From NCBI GenBank assembly GCA_963818855.1, contig CAWFUH010000019.1:1-64000 (forward strand): a DNA stretch of 64,000 bases, written 5' to 3'. Each line of letters starts with the position of its first letter. Positions within the stretch are counted from its first letter, which is position 1. Under the pieces are notes generated by a model that saw nothing but the letters and a program-made list of their open reading frames with translations, had not been told where the DNA came from and made no database searches. Source of the stretch: Bog-159 sp963818855. Lineage in GTDB: Bacteria; Acidobacteriota; Terriglobia; Bryobacterales; Bryobacteraceae. The position numbers were made by a program, and so were the translations under genes. Positions 51,177 through 60,567 of the stretch are shown one piece after another.

Positions 51177-54100
51177 CTAAAACGCCGCGCATTGACCCCC
51201 TAACTTCTGCGCGGTGTCTCCGCCGCCGCTGATCTTATGGTTAAGCGAGCACGCCACGCTCTTGGTGACCGTATTGTCGAAGAAGCTGACGGCGCTGGTG
51301 TTACTCAGGATTTGCACGCTGCCCCCAATGGTATTACCGAAGCAGGTATTCTGCGGCGAACCGATCAAAATTGGGATGGCATTCGAGGAGACCAGCACAT
51401 TCCCGTTCACATTTGTCTCGCACATCCGGCTGGCCGCCGATCCCGAAGCCACACTTTCAATCGTCAGAGTTCCTCCGATCGTGCTTCCGGGGCCGATCGA
51501 GAAACCCGAGGAACCCTGGATCGAGATACCGCCTGTCACGGTGGCATTGGTCAGAGCCAGATGTCCGCCGTTCACCGTAATCTTTCCGGTCACGCCGCCG
51601 GCGTAGAACGCGCAGTTCTGGCCGGACGTGACCGTGATGGCGCCTTTGAACGTACCGTTGTAATTGCCATTGCACTTCGTGCCGGAGGCCGGCGCGGCCC
51701 CGGTGATCTTGACGATTTTGAGCGTCAGCGTCTGCTGCGCCGTCGTGCCCACAGCGTTCGTCGCGGTGATTTGTGCCGTGTGGGTTCCGACATCGGCTGC
51801 CGACGGAGTTCCCTGGATAGTCAAGGTTCCCGTCGCGAATCCGGACGCATTGAGGTTACTGAAGCTCAGGTCGGAGGGCAGACCAGTTATGGTGAAGTAC
51901 ATGCCGTCTCCCTGCGAGGGATCCGTAGGAGGCGCCGGGTTGCCCGGAACCGCGTGGCTCGACGCGCTCGGGAAACCCGTGGTAGTCACGGCAAACATGC
52001 CTGGCGTTCCCACAAACATGGTGGCCGAGTTCGCGCTGCTGATCTGCGGCGCTTCGTACACATCTACCGTTAGGGCTTCGGTAGCCGATCCCGCGGCACC
52101 GGCGTTGGCGGTAACGCTGAGGTCATACTGCCCCCCGGTTCCAACCGCGGGTGTTCCGCTGATGGTCCCGGTATTCCCGGCCGTAAATGAGAGACCTTGG
52201 GGCGGCGTGCCGTTGAGGCTGATCGTCCCCTGGGTGGCTTCGACCCCGAACGAGCTGTTGGTTCCGACTGTGAAGGCGGCGTTATTCCCGTTGGTGAAGA
52301 CGGGTGGGGTTACCACGGTGATGGGATAATTAGCTCCGCCACCCGCGGAGCCCACGGCGAACGCCGAAACGCCGACATAGAAGGTTCCGCTAGTCCCCAC
52401 CGGCGGATTGCCGAACAGTTGCGCGGTTCCGTTGCCGTTATCTGCAAGGTTTATCCAGCTTGGCGGAGTCGGGTTGGATGTATCGAGTTCCCAAAAGGCA
52501 ATCCCGGTGGGTGCGGTGGCCGAAAGCTGGACCGTGTTGGAAATGCCGGCGATGAAAGTCGCGCCGACAGTGCAGTTGCCAATCAGCGGGCAGCCCGTGA
52601 TGACCGCCGGTGCGGCCGGCGCGACATTAATGGTGAACTGCTGCTCGACGGAGCCTGAGTTGTTGGATGCGATGATACCGCAGTTGCCGCCGTTGGGGTT
52701 GATGCAGGAGTTCGGGCCGCTCAAGGGCGACGTCCAGGTCCCGCTGATGGTGGCCGTGCCGTTGTGGTTATCCGTAAACGTCAGTCCGCCCAGGTTTAGC
52801 TCCCTGTCGATGGAAAGACTGGGGGTAGGCTGTCCGGTTGTCACCACGGTGAACGGTGTGATGGGCATACCTGCGCCAACATTGATCGAATTCGGAGATA
52901 CGATCGCCAGTGTCTCGGTTACGTTGATCGAGAAAGTCTGCTGCACGCTGCCGGAGCTGGACGACGCGGTGAGAACCAGTGTGAAGTTCCCCTGGGCGAA
53001 GGGATTCCCGTCAAATTGCAGTTGGAAGGTCCCGCTCCCGCCAGTCATTTTAAAGTCGGATGGCAGGTTGCCGCTCGTGAAACTAATGTTGGGCGTAGGA
53101 TTACCTACCGCTGTGATGGTTTGCGTCGATAAAATGTCCGGCGCAAAAGAGAATGTTGTCGGCCCCGTAAAGACCGGCACTGTCAAGACCGAAAGCGAAA
53201 CCTGCTGGAGGTTTCCATTTCCGTCCTTTAGCGGGATGGTGCTGGACACGTAGCTCGAACACGTCGCCGGGTTTGGGTTGGGGGTAACACCGGTAGACAG
53301 GTTGGCGGGACAGGGAACATCCGTCGAGTTGGGCGATGCTTTTGTGCTGACGAAGGTGTTGCCGACCCGCGAGGCCGTCCAATCCACTCCGGAGCCGTCG
53401 ACATAGTAAAACGATCCGATCAGGCTGTCGGGCTGTGGGCAGGTCTCGCCGCCGGTCCCGTTGGCACAAGTCTGGACAAACCATCCGCCCGAGGTTTGCG
53501 CCGTCCAGATGTTTCCGACCCAGTCCTGATACGTGAGCGTGTCGGAGATCGTACCGCTGATGTTGAAGGCGTAATCGGTTGCAGGCTGATGGACGGGGAG
53601 CGTGGCGGTACTGGCCTGCTCGGGAGTAGTCTGAGAATCGAGCGTCATTTCCAGCTTGTAGTACCCAGTGCCGCTAGTGTCGATAGCCATGGCCTGCAAA
53701 TCCGGCGGGTTTTTGGCGTTGTTCAAACCGTTGGTCAGGTCGGTATTGATCGTATTGATCTGTTGGATGTTGTCAAACAGCTCGATGCCCGCAGTAATGC
53801 CGATCGCCACGGCCGCCAGAACGATTAAAACGGGCGCGGCAATCACCACGGCGGCGCCGCCCACGACTGATGCCGTTGCGCCGCTCACTATCGTCGCTAT
53901 GCCAGCCTCAGATGCGAGGCCGACGCCCGTGGACCCGGCGACGACGAATGCGTCCACTGCAACGCTGACGGCGGTGAACACAGGGGCGCTCACGGCTGCC
54001 GCTGCGGCCGTTACCACGGCCGACGCCGCGCTGCTGATTCCAACCACCTCCCCTACATTTAAACTCGTGTTAGTCACTAGCGAGCCGAAATATGTAAGCG

Positions 54101-54842
54101 TGGATGACAGAGCCCCGTAAGACGTTTTTAGGCCGTAGGCGGTGAAATAGTCTTCAGACGGGACCTTCGCGCCAATTACCTCGTTCTCGTTCTGAAAACA
54201 ATAAGGACTCCCGTCGTAAGACAGGTTGTAGGCAGTGGCGATCGCGGAATCGAGCGCGAACGTACAAGGGTCCGCCTCCCAGGTCTGGAATTGATTGATG
54301 GCGTTGGTGTACAGGTTCGTTTCGTTGGTTTGGACCAGTGCCTGCAACCAGTTGAAGAGGTTCTGCTGATGCGTGGACCGGCAATTCGGAGGACCGCAAG
54401 TGGCCGTTGCCGGCGCCGTCTGGATAATCCCCAAAAGGCTCGACAGCATGACCCCGCGGACCGCGGTCCGCAGGTCCGTTCGGCCAGCGCTATAGATCAA
54501 CTGGGTGTCGGTCTGCGGCAGGTTGTGCAGGGCGAGATACGCGCTCACCGAATCGCTCTCGAACTGGACGAGATCGGTGTAGTACACGACGCCGTTTACG
54601 CAGTAGCTTTGGATGATGCTGTTGGTGGTGGATGTGCAGCCCTGGATGCCTTGTGCCTGCGCCGTGAACGGCCGCGCACTGCTGCCGCCGCTCTCCATCC
54701 AGGTAAGGGCAGGCAGCAGCAGAATGGACATCAGTACGGCGAGGGGCTTGTGAATTAGCGACCGCCTCAGGCTGACCACGGTCAGCCAGGGCATGATTCT
54801 TTTGTGACGCGCGTATTGCGTTTGCATATCGATCGTTGGCAT
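51177..54842 (-). CDS. Large exported protein with Ig-like domains and Ala/Gly hydrophobic core
   Basis: 1221 residues; AGGAAG precedes the ATG at 54842. A signal sequence lies at about 30-65 (LAVLMSILLLPALTWMES ... AQAQG). Residues ~66-260 are Cys/Asn-rich and helical (QNLFNWLQALVQTNETNLYT). Residues ~270-365 form a long Ala/Val/Gly hydrophobic tract (AAAAAVSAPVFTAVSVAVDA; VVIAAPVLIVLAAVAIGITA) that could cross or pierce membranes. From about 540 to 1080 there are putative Ig-like repeats (NPTPNISFTSGNLPSDF, GTPPQGLSFTAGNTGTISG, TGLPSDLSFSN). The C-terminal ~130 residues (NGNYNGTFKGAITVTSGQNC; GHLALTNATVTGGISIQGSS) look like a short beta-helix with Cys. Function unknown; surface or secreted. 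Confidence 0.8.
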   Translation of the reverse strand: MPTIDMQTQYARHKRIMPWLTVVSLRRSLIHKPLAVLMSILLLPALTWMESGGSSARPFTAQAQGIQGCTSTTNSIIQSYCVNGVVYYTDLVQFESDSVSAYLALHNLPQTDTQLIYSAGRTDLRTAVRGVMLSSLLGIIQTAPATATCGPPNCRSTHQQNLFNWLQALVQTNETNLYTNAINQFQTWEADPCTFALDSAIATAYNLSYDGSPYCFQNENEVIGAKVPSEDYFTAYGLKTSYGALSSTLTYFGSLVTNTSLNVGEVVGISSAASAVVTAAAAAVSAPVFTAVSVAVDAFVVAGSTGVGLASEAGIATIVSGATASVVGGAAVVIAAPVLIVLAAVAIGITAGIELFDNIQQINTINTDLTNGLNNAKNPPDLQAMAIDTSGTGYYKLEMTLDSQTTPEQASTATLPVHQPATDYAFNISGTISDTLTYQDWVGNIWTAQTSGGWFVQTCANGTGGETCPQPDSLIGSFYYVDGSGVDWTASRVGNTFVSTKASPNSTDVPCPANLSTGVTPNPNPATCSSYVSSTIPLKDGNGNLQQVSLSVLTVPVFTGPTTFSFAPDILSTQTITAVGNPTPNISFTSGNLPSDFKMTGGSGTFQLQFDGNPFAQGNFTLVLTASSSSGSVQQTFSINVTETLAIVSPNSINVGAGMPITPFTVVTTGQPTPSLSIDRELNLGGLTFTDNHNGTATISGTWTSPLSGPNSCINPNGGNCGIIASNNSGSVEQQFTINVAPAAPAVITGCPLIGNCTVGATFIAGISNTVQLSATAPTGIAFWELDTSNPTPPSWINLADNGNGTAQLFGNPPVGTSGTFYVGVSAFAVGSAGGGANYPITVVTPPVFTNGNNAAFTVGTNSSFGVEATQGTISLNGTPPQGLSFTAGNTGTISGTPAVGTGGQYDLSVTANAGAAGSATEALTVDVYEAPQISSANSATMFVGTPGMFAVTTTGFPSASSHAVPGNPAPPTDPSQGDGMYFTITGLPSDLSFSNLNASGFATGTLTIQGTPSAADVGTHTAQITATNAVGTTAQQTLTLKIVKITGAAPASGTKCNGNYNGTFKGAITVTSGQNCAFYAGGVTGKITVNGGHLALTNATVTGGISIQGSSGFSIGPGSTIGGTLTIESVASGSAASRMCETNVNGNVLVSSNAIPILIGSPQNTCFGNTIGGSVQILSNTSAVSFFDNTVTKSVACSLNHKISGGGDTAQKLGGQCAAF

Positions 54843-54965
54843 GACAGCTTCCTTTCTAGGGACTAATGGGCGATCAGGCAGGCGAAACGGGCCACGCGCA
54901 ATGCAATAATTTCACAAAAATCTTGCATCACTGACCAGGACAAGACCTGAACCGCCCAGCCGGAA

Positions 54966-54994
54966 ATTGCCGAGGGCGCGTTGGGCCGCACTTG
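54966..54994 (+). repeat. 29-bp direct repeat, copy 1
   Basis: ATTGCCGAGGGCGCGTTGGG followed by CCGCACTTG. It matches 55138-55166 with one difference (G/A), 172 bases apart. It may be the scar of a small insertion between the exported-protein promoter and the aldo-keto reductase remnant. Confidence 0.6.
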
Positions 54995-55137
54995 TACTTA
55001 GGCGCTCTGTCGCGCTTTCAGCGCGTCCAGACGGGCCTTTCACGCATTTCGCGACGTGATCGAAACGGATCAGGTGCGGCCTAAAACCACGGGTTCAGAA
55101 AGGTCATCTTCTGCGTCTGCGTGCCTAGCCGAGAGTA

Positions 55138-55166
55138 ATTGCCGAGGGCGCGTTAGGCCGCACTTG
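55138..55166 (+). repeat. 29-bp direct repeat, copy 2
   Basis: Second copy of the 54966 repeat, carrying GTTAGG in place of GTTGGG. The 143 bases between the copies contain no gene. Confidence 0.6.
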
Positions 55167-55337
55167 GAGCGACCGCCCCCGCCGTATCCGCTCGTCCCGG
55201 ACGCGGCGACCAGCTCGCTCAAACTCGCGCGGTCGCTCTCTTTCTGCGACACGACGCCTGAATTCTTCAAGCGCCGCGGCGGTCATGTAGATCGGCGTAT
55301 CGGGGAAACGTTCGCGTAGTGTTTCGATATCTCACCC

Positions 55338-55787
55338 GCCGGCGAGCGGCTCGGTGCCCTCAACAGCGACCCTCAGCATATTAGAGACGTGGCGGAGGCC
55401 TCGCTCAAACGTCTCAAGACCGACCGGATCGATCTATCAGCACCGCGTTGACCAGGACGTGCCGATTGAAGACGTGGCGGGGGCGGTGAAGGAACTGATT
55501 AGACAGGGCCAGGTGGAGCATTTCGGACTGTCCGAGGCGAGTGCCATAACAATCCGCCGTGCGCATGCTGTTCAGCCGGTGGGCCGCGATTCAAAGCGAA
55601 TACTCGCTGTGGACCAAAGATCCGGAAGCGGAAGTGCTGCCGGTCTGCGAGGAACTCGGCATCGGCTTTGTGCTCTGGAGCCCGCTGGGTCAGGGATTCC
55701 TCACGGGAAAAATCGACACGACCACGAAGTTTGCCAGCTCGGACAATGAGTTCTTCTCAGTCCGCGCTTTGTTTTTCGTTTTGTAGC
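55338..55787 (+). pseudogene. Aldo-keto reductase remnant
   Basis: Frames in order: HIRDVAEASLKRLKTDRIDL, YQHRVDQDVPIEDVAGAVKE, GQVEHFGLSEASAITIRRAH, then FSRWAAIQSEYSLWTKDPEA and EELGIGFVLWSPLGQGFLTG. These are the TIM-barrel strands around the NADPH site of the aldo-keto reductase family. The front half with the catalytic Tyr is lost, there are at least two frameshifts, and the end is cut off after GKIDTTTKF. Confidence 0.85.
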
Positions 55788-55930
55788 CGCGCGGGGTATT
55801 TGACGTCAAATTTGACTTGGGACGTGTGCGCAGCGGCTTTGTGGCTGCGACGTAGTCATATCGTGAACTCGGTGGGCCGCTGAGGTCGCGTCCTCCGATC
55901 CGGCGCTCTGCATGGGTACCGCAGCCAGCG

Positions 55931-56291
55931 TGAGGATGCGTGGACCAGGGCACTTTCGGAATGGCGGGGCTTGAGCAAGTGCGGAACATCTTTGAGCATG
56001 GGGGCATCGGGCTGGTTCTGATCGGAATGCCAGGCATCGAAAAGCTATCCGCAGTTTTACCCCCGTATCGGTTTCGTCCACGAGTTGCGGCCTCTAGGTA
56101 ACGCAGAGATTCGCCGACTGTTGGGACAGCGTTGGACGCCTCCCGGTGTGAAGCATGACCGGCGGCAACTTCCGGTTGCTCAATCGTCTGTTGACACAAA
56201 TCGAGCGAATTCTAGAAATCAACGCGCTGGATGAAGTGACCAAGACGGTCGTGGAAGCCCCCCGCGAGAGCTGGTGATTGGGCAGGTCTAG
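55931..56291 (+). pseudogene. Remnant of a TniB/IstB-like AAA ATPase
   Basis: Pieces in different frames read LEQVRNIFEHGGIGLVLIGM, PGIEK, AEIRRLLGQRWTPPGV, GGNFRLLNRLLTQIERILEI and NALDEVTKTVVEAPRE with LVIGQV at the end. This is the C-terminal half of the AAA ATPase that accompanies DDE transposases (sensor 1 and lid region). The Walker A part and the partner transposase are absent. It is a fossil of a transposon that once lay here. Confidence 0.7.
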
Positions 56292-56517
56292 AGAGTGGCG
56301 AACTAGGCTGCAATCACTCAGTTTCCGATATCGCCGTTCAGGGGACGACGGCCACGGCTACGCTGGTGACAGGCTTGAGTAGTTAACCACGCCGGAAGCT
56401 CCAAGAGGGAACGAGGAGTGGGGTTATCGAAAACTTGGCGCGGCGCGCCTGGCGCATCGCACAAACGAACGGTTTTGCAACAACTGGGCATCGTGCGGTT
56501 TTGCTGGGCTTCTCGCG

Positions 56518-56567
56518 TTGCAAAAAGGTATTGCATTAGCAAATCGATTTGCGATACCTTTGTGCAA
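56518..56567 (+). promoter_or_regulatory. Nested palindromic site at the start of the resolvase gene
   Basis: TTGCAAAAAGGTATTGC (56518-56534) pairs with GCGATACCTTTGTGCAA (56551-56567) at 15 of 17 positions; the right arm ends on the A of the ATG. Inside it GCAAATCGATTTGC (56539-56552) is a perfect 14-bp palindrome. Serine resolvases act at such paired inverted sites (res) and often repress their own gene from them. Confidence 0.6.
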
Positions 56568-57127
56568 TGCTGATCGGCTACGCCAGAGTGTCCACCGACG
56601 ACCAGGACACGGCCGTCCAGATGGCGGCGCTCAAAGCCGCCGGGTGCGAGCGCATGTATCGTGAGAAAGCCTCCGGCGGACGCTGGGACCGGCCCGCACT
56701 TTATCGGTTACTGGATCATCTCCGCAAGGGCGATGTGCTCGTGGTCTGGAAGCTCGACCGGCTGTCGCGCTCGCTCCGGGATGTTCTGAGGATCATGGAA
56801 AAGCTGAGGGAGGCCAAAGCCGGATTTCGCAGCTTGACCGAGGCCATCGACACCACCACTTCGGCCGGCCGCATGATGATGCAGATGGTCGGGGCGTTTG
56901 CGGAATTCGAGCGGGCCATGCTCAAAGAGCGCACCAAGGCCGGGCTGGATGCTGCTCGGCAGGACGGGCGCATTGGGGGACGCCGGCCAAAGCTATCGCC
57001 GCAGCAGCAGGCTGAGATCAAGAAGATGGTCTCGAAGGGCGGCAAGACGGCCGCCGATGCGGCGCGGCTCTTCAAGATCCATCCTGCCACCGTCTCGCGT
57101 CTGTTGGCGCGGGCTTACGCCAAATAG
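56567..57127 (+). CDS. Serine recombinase (resolvase/invertase family)
   Basis: 186 residues. I use the ATG at 56567 (MLIGYARVSTDDQDTAVQ), whose YARVSTDDQD holds the catalytic Ser. VVWKLDRLSRSLRD carries the Arg pair and MMMQMVGAFAEFERAMLKER leads to the dimer helix. The C-terminal helix-turn-helix (AADAARLFKIHPATVSRLLA) binds DNA. Size and domain order fit Tn3-type resolvases or Hin-type invertases. No Shine-Dalgarno is present; the start codon overlaps the palindromic site. No invertible segment or partner transposase remains, only a transposition ATPase fossil upstream. Confidence 0.94.
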   Translation: MLIGYARVSTDDQDTAVQMAALKAAGCERMYREKASGGRWDRPALYRLLDHLRKGDVLVVWKLDRLSRSLRDVLRIMEKLREAKAGFRSLTEAIDTTTSAGRMMMQMVGAFAEFERAMLKERTKAGLDAARQDGRIGGRRPKLSPQQQAEIKKMVSKGGKTAADAARLFKIHPATVSRLLARAYAK

Positions 57128-57184
57128 CGTGCAAACTTCTAGGCCAGATCTTTTGCAAAGTGACGGGTAATGTCGGGCACTCTT

Positions 57185-57243
57185 CCCCTACTTTTGGCGG
57201 AGCCCCGGCCCCACGCCAAACCCCGAAGTTGAAAAAGTAGGGG
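57185..57243. repeat. 11-bp inverted repeat with 37-base loop
   Basis: CCCCTACTTTT (57185-57195) and AAAAGTAGGGG (57233-57243) are perfect arms. The loop is GC-rich with an inner GGCG...CGCC pair. It follows the resolvase gene and could be a terminator or a remnant of a mobile element end. Confidence 0.5.
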
Positions 57244-57322
57244 ACGGATGTGCCGTCAACCGCCCAGGAATCCCTCCACACACTAGTCGAGTATACTTAT
57301 TCGTTGCCTCTTCCTTACGCCG

Positions 57323-58669
57323 TCACCCGACAGGAGAGTTCCGAGGTGCCGGAGACCTGCGTCTGGCGCCGGCCCGCTGCTGGCGAGCGCCCCATTGCGC
57401 GCTGGCCCATGAAACCGTGTACGTCAGGTTCAACGGCAGAGTCCACCATATCTGGACAGGCGACCGCCACATCCGTTTGGCCACACTGGGGAGAGAATAG
57501 AATCGCCGATTCGCATATCGAAACCCGGCCAGGACCTCGTCTACGCTCATTTGCTTCGGCTGAAATACCACGTCCGTGCGTCCGTTGTACTTCCGCCAGT
57601 CTCGCGTCAATATGCGTCCCTGAGCGTCCATTCTTTGAAAGAGCGGCGTGCCTGGATATGGCGTCAGGATATTGAACGTCGCGTTCTGAACACCCGCCTC
57701 CTCCAGAAAATCAAGAGTATCCTTGAAGATCGCCGGAGTGTCGTTGTCAAAACCAAAGACAATCCCGGCTTGAACCGCAATCCCATGGGCATGGACGCGT
57801 TGGACGACGCGGGCATAATCTTCCACTCGGTTGAAGCCTTTGCGAACCTCCTTGATGCTCGACTGGGAGATCGACTCCAGGCCCAGGAACAACTGCTTAC
57901 ATCCACTTCTGGCTGCCGCGTCCAGAAGTTCGTCATCTTGGGCCGCTTGGATAGTGGCCTGGCTGCTCCACCACTTGTGATAAGGCGCGATGGCGCCAAA
58001 CAACTGTTTTGCATATTCCCTATCCGCGGCGATGTTGTCGTCCCAGAAGATAATTCTCTTCCCGTGGAAAGAACCGTATTCCGCGGCAACTTCGGAGATG
58101 GGCCGCTTACGCAACCCGTACTGGTACATCACGACAATCGCGCAGAAATCGCAGCGGTTTGGGCATCCCCTGGTGGCAAATAGGACGCCGCTCGTGAAGT
58201 CGTTCCGGTGAAAGAGCGTTTTGCGCGCCATGGGGATACCCTCCAGAGACGTCGGGCCGGCTTGCCGGTACACGCGACGATAGGTCCCCGTTACAAAACC
58301 ATTCAAAAACTCCTCCCAAAGGCCTTCGGCTTCTCCCACAAAGATCACGTCAGCGTGCCGGCCGGCCTCCTCCGGCAGCAACGTCACATGCGGGCCGCCC
58401 ATAACCACGCATGCTCCTCGCGACCTGAACCGTGCCGCAAGGTTGTAGGCGTGATAAGCACTCGGCGTGTGAAAAGTAATGCCAACGACATCGGGTTGAT
58501 CCGTCCAGTCGATGTCCTCGGCTTCTTCATCGACGTGAGTTACGTGCCAGGCGGAAGGAACCCTGGCGGCCAAATACGGCATGGTAATCTGCTGGAAGTT
58601 AAGGAACCTGGACCTTCGCGCTCTGCGAATTTCGTCCGAGGATGCGGTAATCAGGAGGAGTTTCGGCAT
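57323..58669 (-). CDS. B12-binding radical SAM protein
   Basis: 448 residues from ATG 58669 (MPKLLLITASSDEIRRAR). The N-terminal cobalamin-binding-type fold has DVVGITFHTPSAYHAYNLA and CVVMGGPHVTLLPEEA but not the classical DxHxxG. The radical SAM cluster motif is TRGCPNRCDFCAI. VQAGIVFGFDNDTPAIF and ILTPYPGTPLF are standard core motifs. Proteins of this class methylate or rearrange unactivated carbons, often in lipid or hopanoid pathways. The Trp/Pro-rich C-terminus (RSPVQIWWTLPLNLTYTVSW) may sit at the membrane. It stands alone; substrate unknown. Confidence 0.9.
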   Translation of the reverse strand: MPKLLLITASSDEIRRARRSRFLNFQQITMPYLAARVPSAWHVTHVDEEAEDIDWTDQPDVVGITFHTPSAYHAYNLAARFRSRGACVVMGGPHVTLLPEEAGRHADVIFVGEAEGLWEEFLNGFVTGTYRRVYRQAGPTSLEGIPMARKTLFHRNDFTSGVLFATRGCPNRCDFCAIVVMYQYGLRKRPISEVAAEYGSFHGKRIIFWDDNIAADREYAKQLFGAIAPYHKWWSSQATIQAAQDDELLDAAARSGCKQLFLGLESISQSSIKEVRKGFNRVEDYARVVQRVHAHGIAVQAGIVFGFDNDTPAIFKDTLDFLEEAGVQNATFNILTPYPGTPLFQRMDAQGRILTRDWRKYNGRTDVVFQPKQMSVDEVLAGFRYANRRFYSLPSVAKRMWRSPVQIWWTLPLNLTYTVSWASAQWGARQQRAGARRRSPAPRNSPVG

Positions 58670-58893
58670 TCGCGTCTGGAACTCGCCAGGTCGGTGTGGG
58701 CGCAACGAGCCCTCATCACCGATATGCCTAGCTTAGCTCGCGTCCCAACGCCGCATCTTTCTTCCGGCGTACCATTTGCCGGAAGTTTCGAGCGAATTGT
58801 CGGGTACTCGCAGATTGGTTCTCGCGCCTGCCGGCATGCGCCTCGGCGGGCCGGACGGCGTGGCGGCGAAGGCGCGGCGCGAGTGAGCCAGAA

Positions 58894-59178
58894 GTTCTCA
58901 GTTTTGACCCATGTTTTTTCATTTCGTGGAAAGGGGCAAAAAGGGCGGCGCGGGACGACATCCGAGCCTGGCTGCAGGAAGCCGGCGAGACGCGCGGCGA
59001 CGCATCTTCTGGTCGGGTGCGATACGGTTGACTGCGACGATTATCCAGCCCACCCCGGCGCGGCTAGCAAACCAGCGGCGTTTGACCCGCTGATCATGCT
59101 ACCGGGCGGAGCCCAGGCGGAAGCGCGCGACAAGCCACGGCACCAGTCTGTGCGAAGCGCCAACCGCGGCGGTCAGGG
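58894..59178 (+). repeat. Dispersed repeat, copy 1
   Basis: Shares several blocks in the same order with 60568-60885: an AGTTTTGAC start, TTTCGTGGAAAGGGG, TGGCTGCAGGAAG, GCGGCGACGCATCTTCTGG and, at the end, GCGAAGCGCCAACCGCGGCG. No protein family is recognisable in it. Similarity is patchy, with indels, as in an old noncoding repeat. Confidence 0.65.
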
Positions 59179-59205
59179 TGTCACGTTCTTCGCATGATGG
59201 TACTA

Positions 59206-59467
59206 CCTCTTTCAACCAGAAATTGCTTCGGTGGATGATCGTTCGGCGGGCACTCGGGCTGTTGGCCGCGGGCGTGGCGCTCGGCATACCGGCGGCGTGG
59301 CTGGTTTCGCGATGGCTTGAGTCGATGCTGTTCGGTGTGACGCCGGCCGACCCATGGGTTATTGCGGATCGGCGGCGTTGCTGGTGATGGCGGGTATGCT
59401 GGCCGCGTACTTTCCCGTCAGGCGGGCCAGGCGGGTGGATCCGGTCACTGCGTTCCGCCACGAGTGA
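59206..59467 (+). pseudogene. C-terminal remnant of an ADOP/MacB-like permease
   Basis: RRALGLLAAGVALGIPAAWL followed by VSRWLESMLFGVTPADPW is the last membrane part of the FtsX domain. After a frameshift it continues SAALLVMAGMLAAYFPVRRA and RRVDPVTAFRHE, the usual ending. Only about 85 of 800 residues remain. It joins directly to repeat copy 1. Confidence 0.85.
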
Positions 59468-59629
59468 GCGGGACCTCAACACCGATTGGACCCGGGTCTG
59501 TGGGCCGACGAGCTGTGGCCGCCTGCAGCTCGTCCACCTCGCCGATTGGTGTAGGCTTGCACGGTCCATAGTTTCGAAAGCGCGCGATCGGGAGGAGGAG
59601 CCGGGCAGGAATCTCAACGTCCACACGAG

Positions 59630-60523
59630 TTAATGGGACTCAAATCCCAGGCGCCAGCCGAGCTTCGCGGAATCGAACCACGAGATCGGCGTCCCGAACC
59701 AGGGCGTCTTCGATGCGGCTCTGTAGTGGCCATGGCGCTGATCCAGCACGAAGGCGCAGGGCGCTTCGCCGAACTGCTCCAAACGCGCGGTCAGCCAGGA
59801 GTCGCGGTTCAACGGTTGGGCAAGTATGACCGGCGTGCCGCCCAGCAAGGCCAAGTGCGCTCCAAACGCCGCATCCACCTCCTTGATGGGCGGCGGCACG
59901 TCGTAAGCCTGGCGGTAGCGTTTCACCGAAGCCTCCAGATCGTGCACTGCAATCACCACCTTGATCACGCCGCCGAAATCCTTGTTGACAGGCTTGCGGC
60001 CCGGGAAAGCCCTGGCCTCGCGGGCAGTGAAGTCGTGAATGAGGAAAGGAAAAAAGGTGCCTGAAATGTCCGTCCCCACTTGCGCCGTCTCCCAATCGAG
60101 ATGCACGCCGTCCGGCCGCTGCCGCCCGTTTCGCACCGGCGCCGCAACGGTGACTCCGGCCGCACGGAGCCGTTGGACTTCCGCTTCTACATTCTTCTCT
60201 CGCACCGCCCACGCGCATGGGCCTGCATCGCTCAGCATGAACCTTGTCCAAGGCTGGCGTTCCAACATTTGCCGGCTCGCGTTGGCCTGAGGAGCCATCA
60301 ATTCCAGATAGGACCCATCGGGAAAGCTGACCAGCGCCATCTCAGTCGCGCCATTGCTGTGCCGACCTCCGTAAACGGTCTCGATCCCAATCGCCAAGAG
60401 ATTGCTCTGAAGTTGTTTCAGGCTGCTGCCGGCCGCAGTGACATGATCCACCTTCAGATCAGCGGGCAGATCAGCGGGACTCGCCATTGCCGTCCATACA
60501 GCCATCAGCAGAACACATCGCAT
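59630..60523 (-). CDS. Exported VOC/glyoxalase-like protein
   Basis: 297 residues from ATG 60523 (MRCVLLMAVWTAMASPADLP, a short signal peptide). KVDHVTAAGSSLKQLQSNL begins the first beta-alpha-beta-beta-beta module, with HSNGATEMALVSFPDGSYLE as its metal-side strand; a second module starts at VIKVVIAVHDLEASVKRYRQ. The pair makes a vicinal-oxygen-chelate fold (glyoxalase-like domain). Metal ligands (His in DHVT, Glu in YLELMA) are plausible. Substrate unknown; export argues against a detoxification role in the cytoplasm. The gene is bracketed by the two dispersed repeats at 58894 and 60568. Confidence 0.82.
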   Translation of the reverse strand: MRCVLLMAVWTAMASPADLPADLKVDHVTAAGSSLKQLQSNLLAIGIETVYGGRHSNGATEMALVSFPDGSYLELMAPQANASRQMLERQPWTRFMLSDAGPCAWAVREKNVEAEVQRLRAAGVTVAAPVRNGRQRPDGVHLDWETAQVGTDISGTFFPFLIHDFTAREARAFPGRKPVNKDFGGVIKVVIAVHDLEASVKRYRQAYDVPPPIKEVDAAFGAHLALLGGTPVILAQPLNRDSWLTARLEQFGEAPCAFVLDQRHGHYRAASKTPWFGTPISWFDSAKLGWRLGFESH

Positions 60524-60567
60524 ATTAGCGATGGTAACGCCCGTAGGTCCTAACGGTTCACAAAGTT

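Noticed and set aside
55056..55319. 87-codon plus-strand frame before the reductase remnant
   Set aside because: No motif; it crosses the 29-bp repeat and has no ribosome site.
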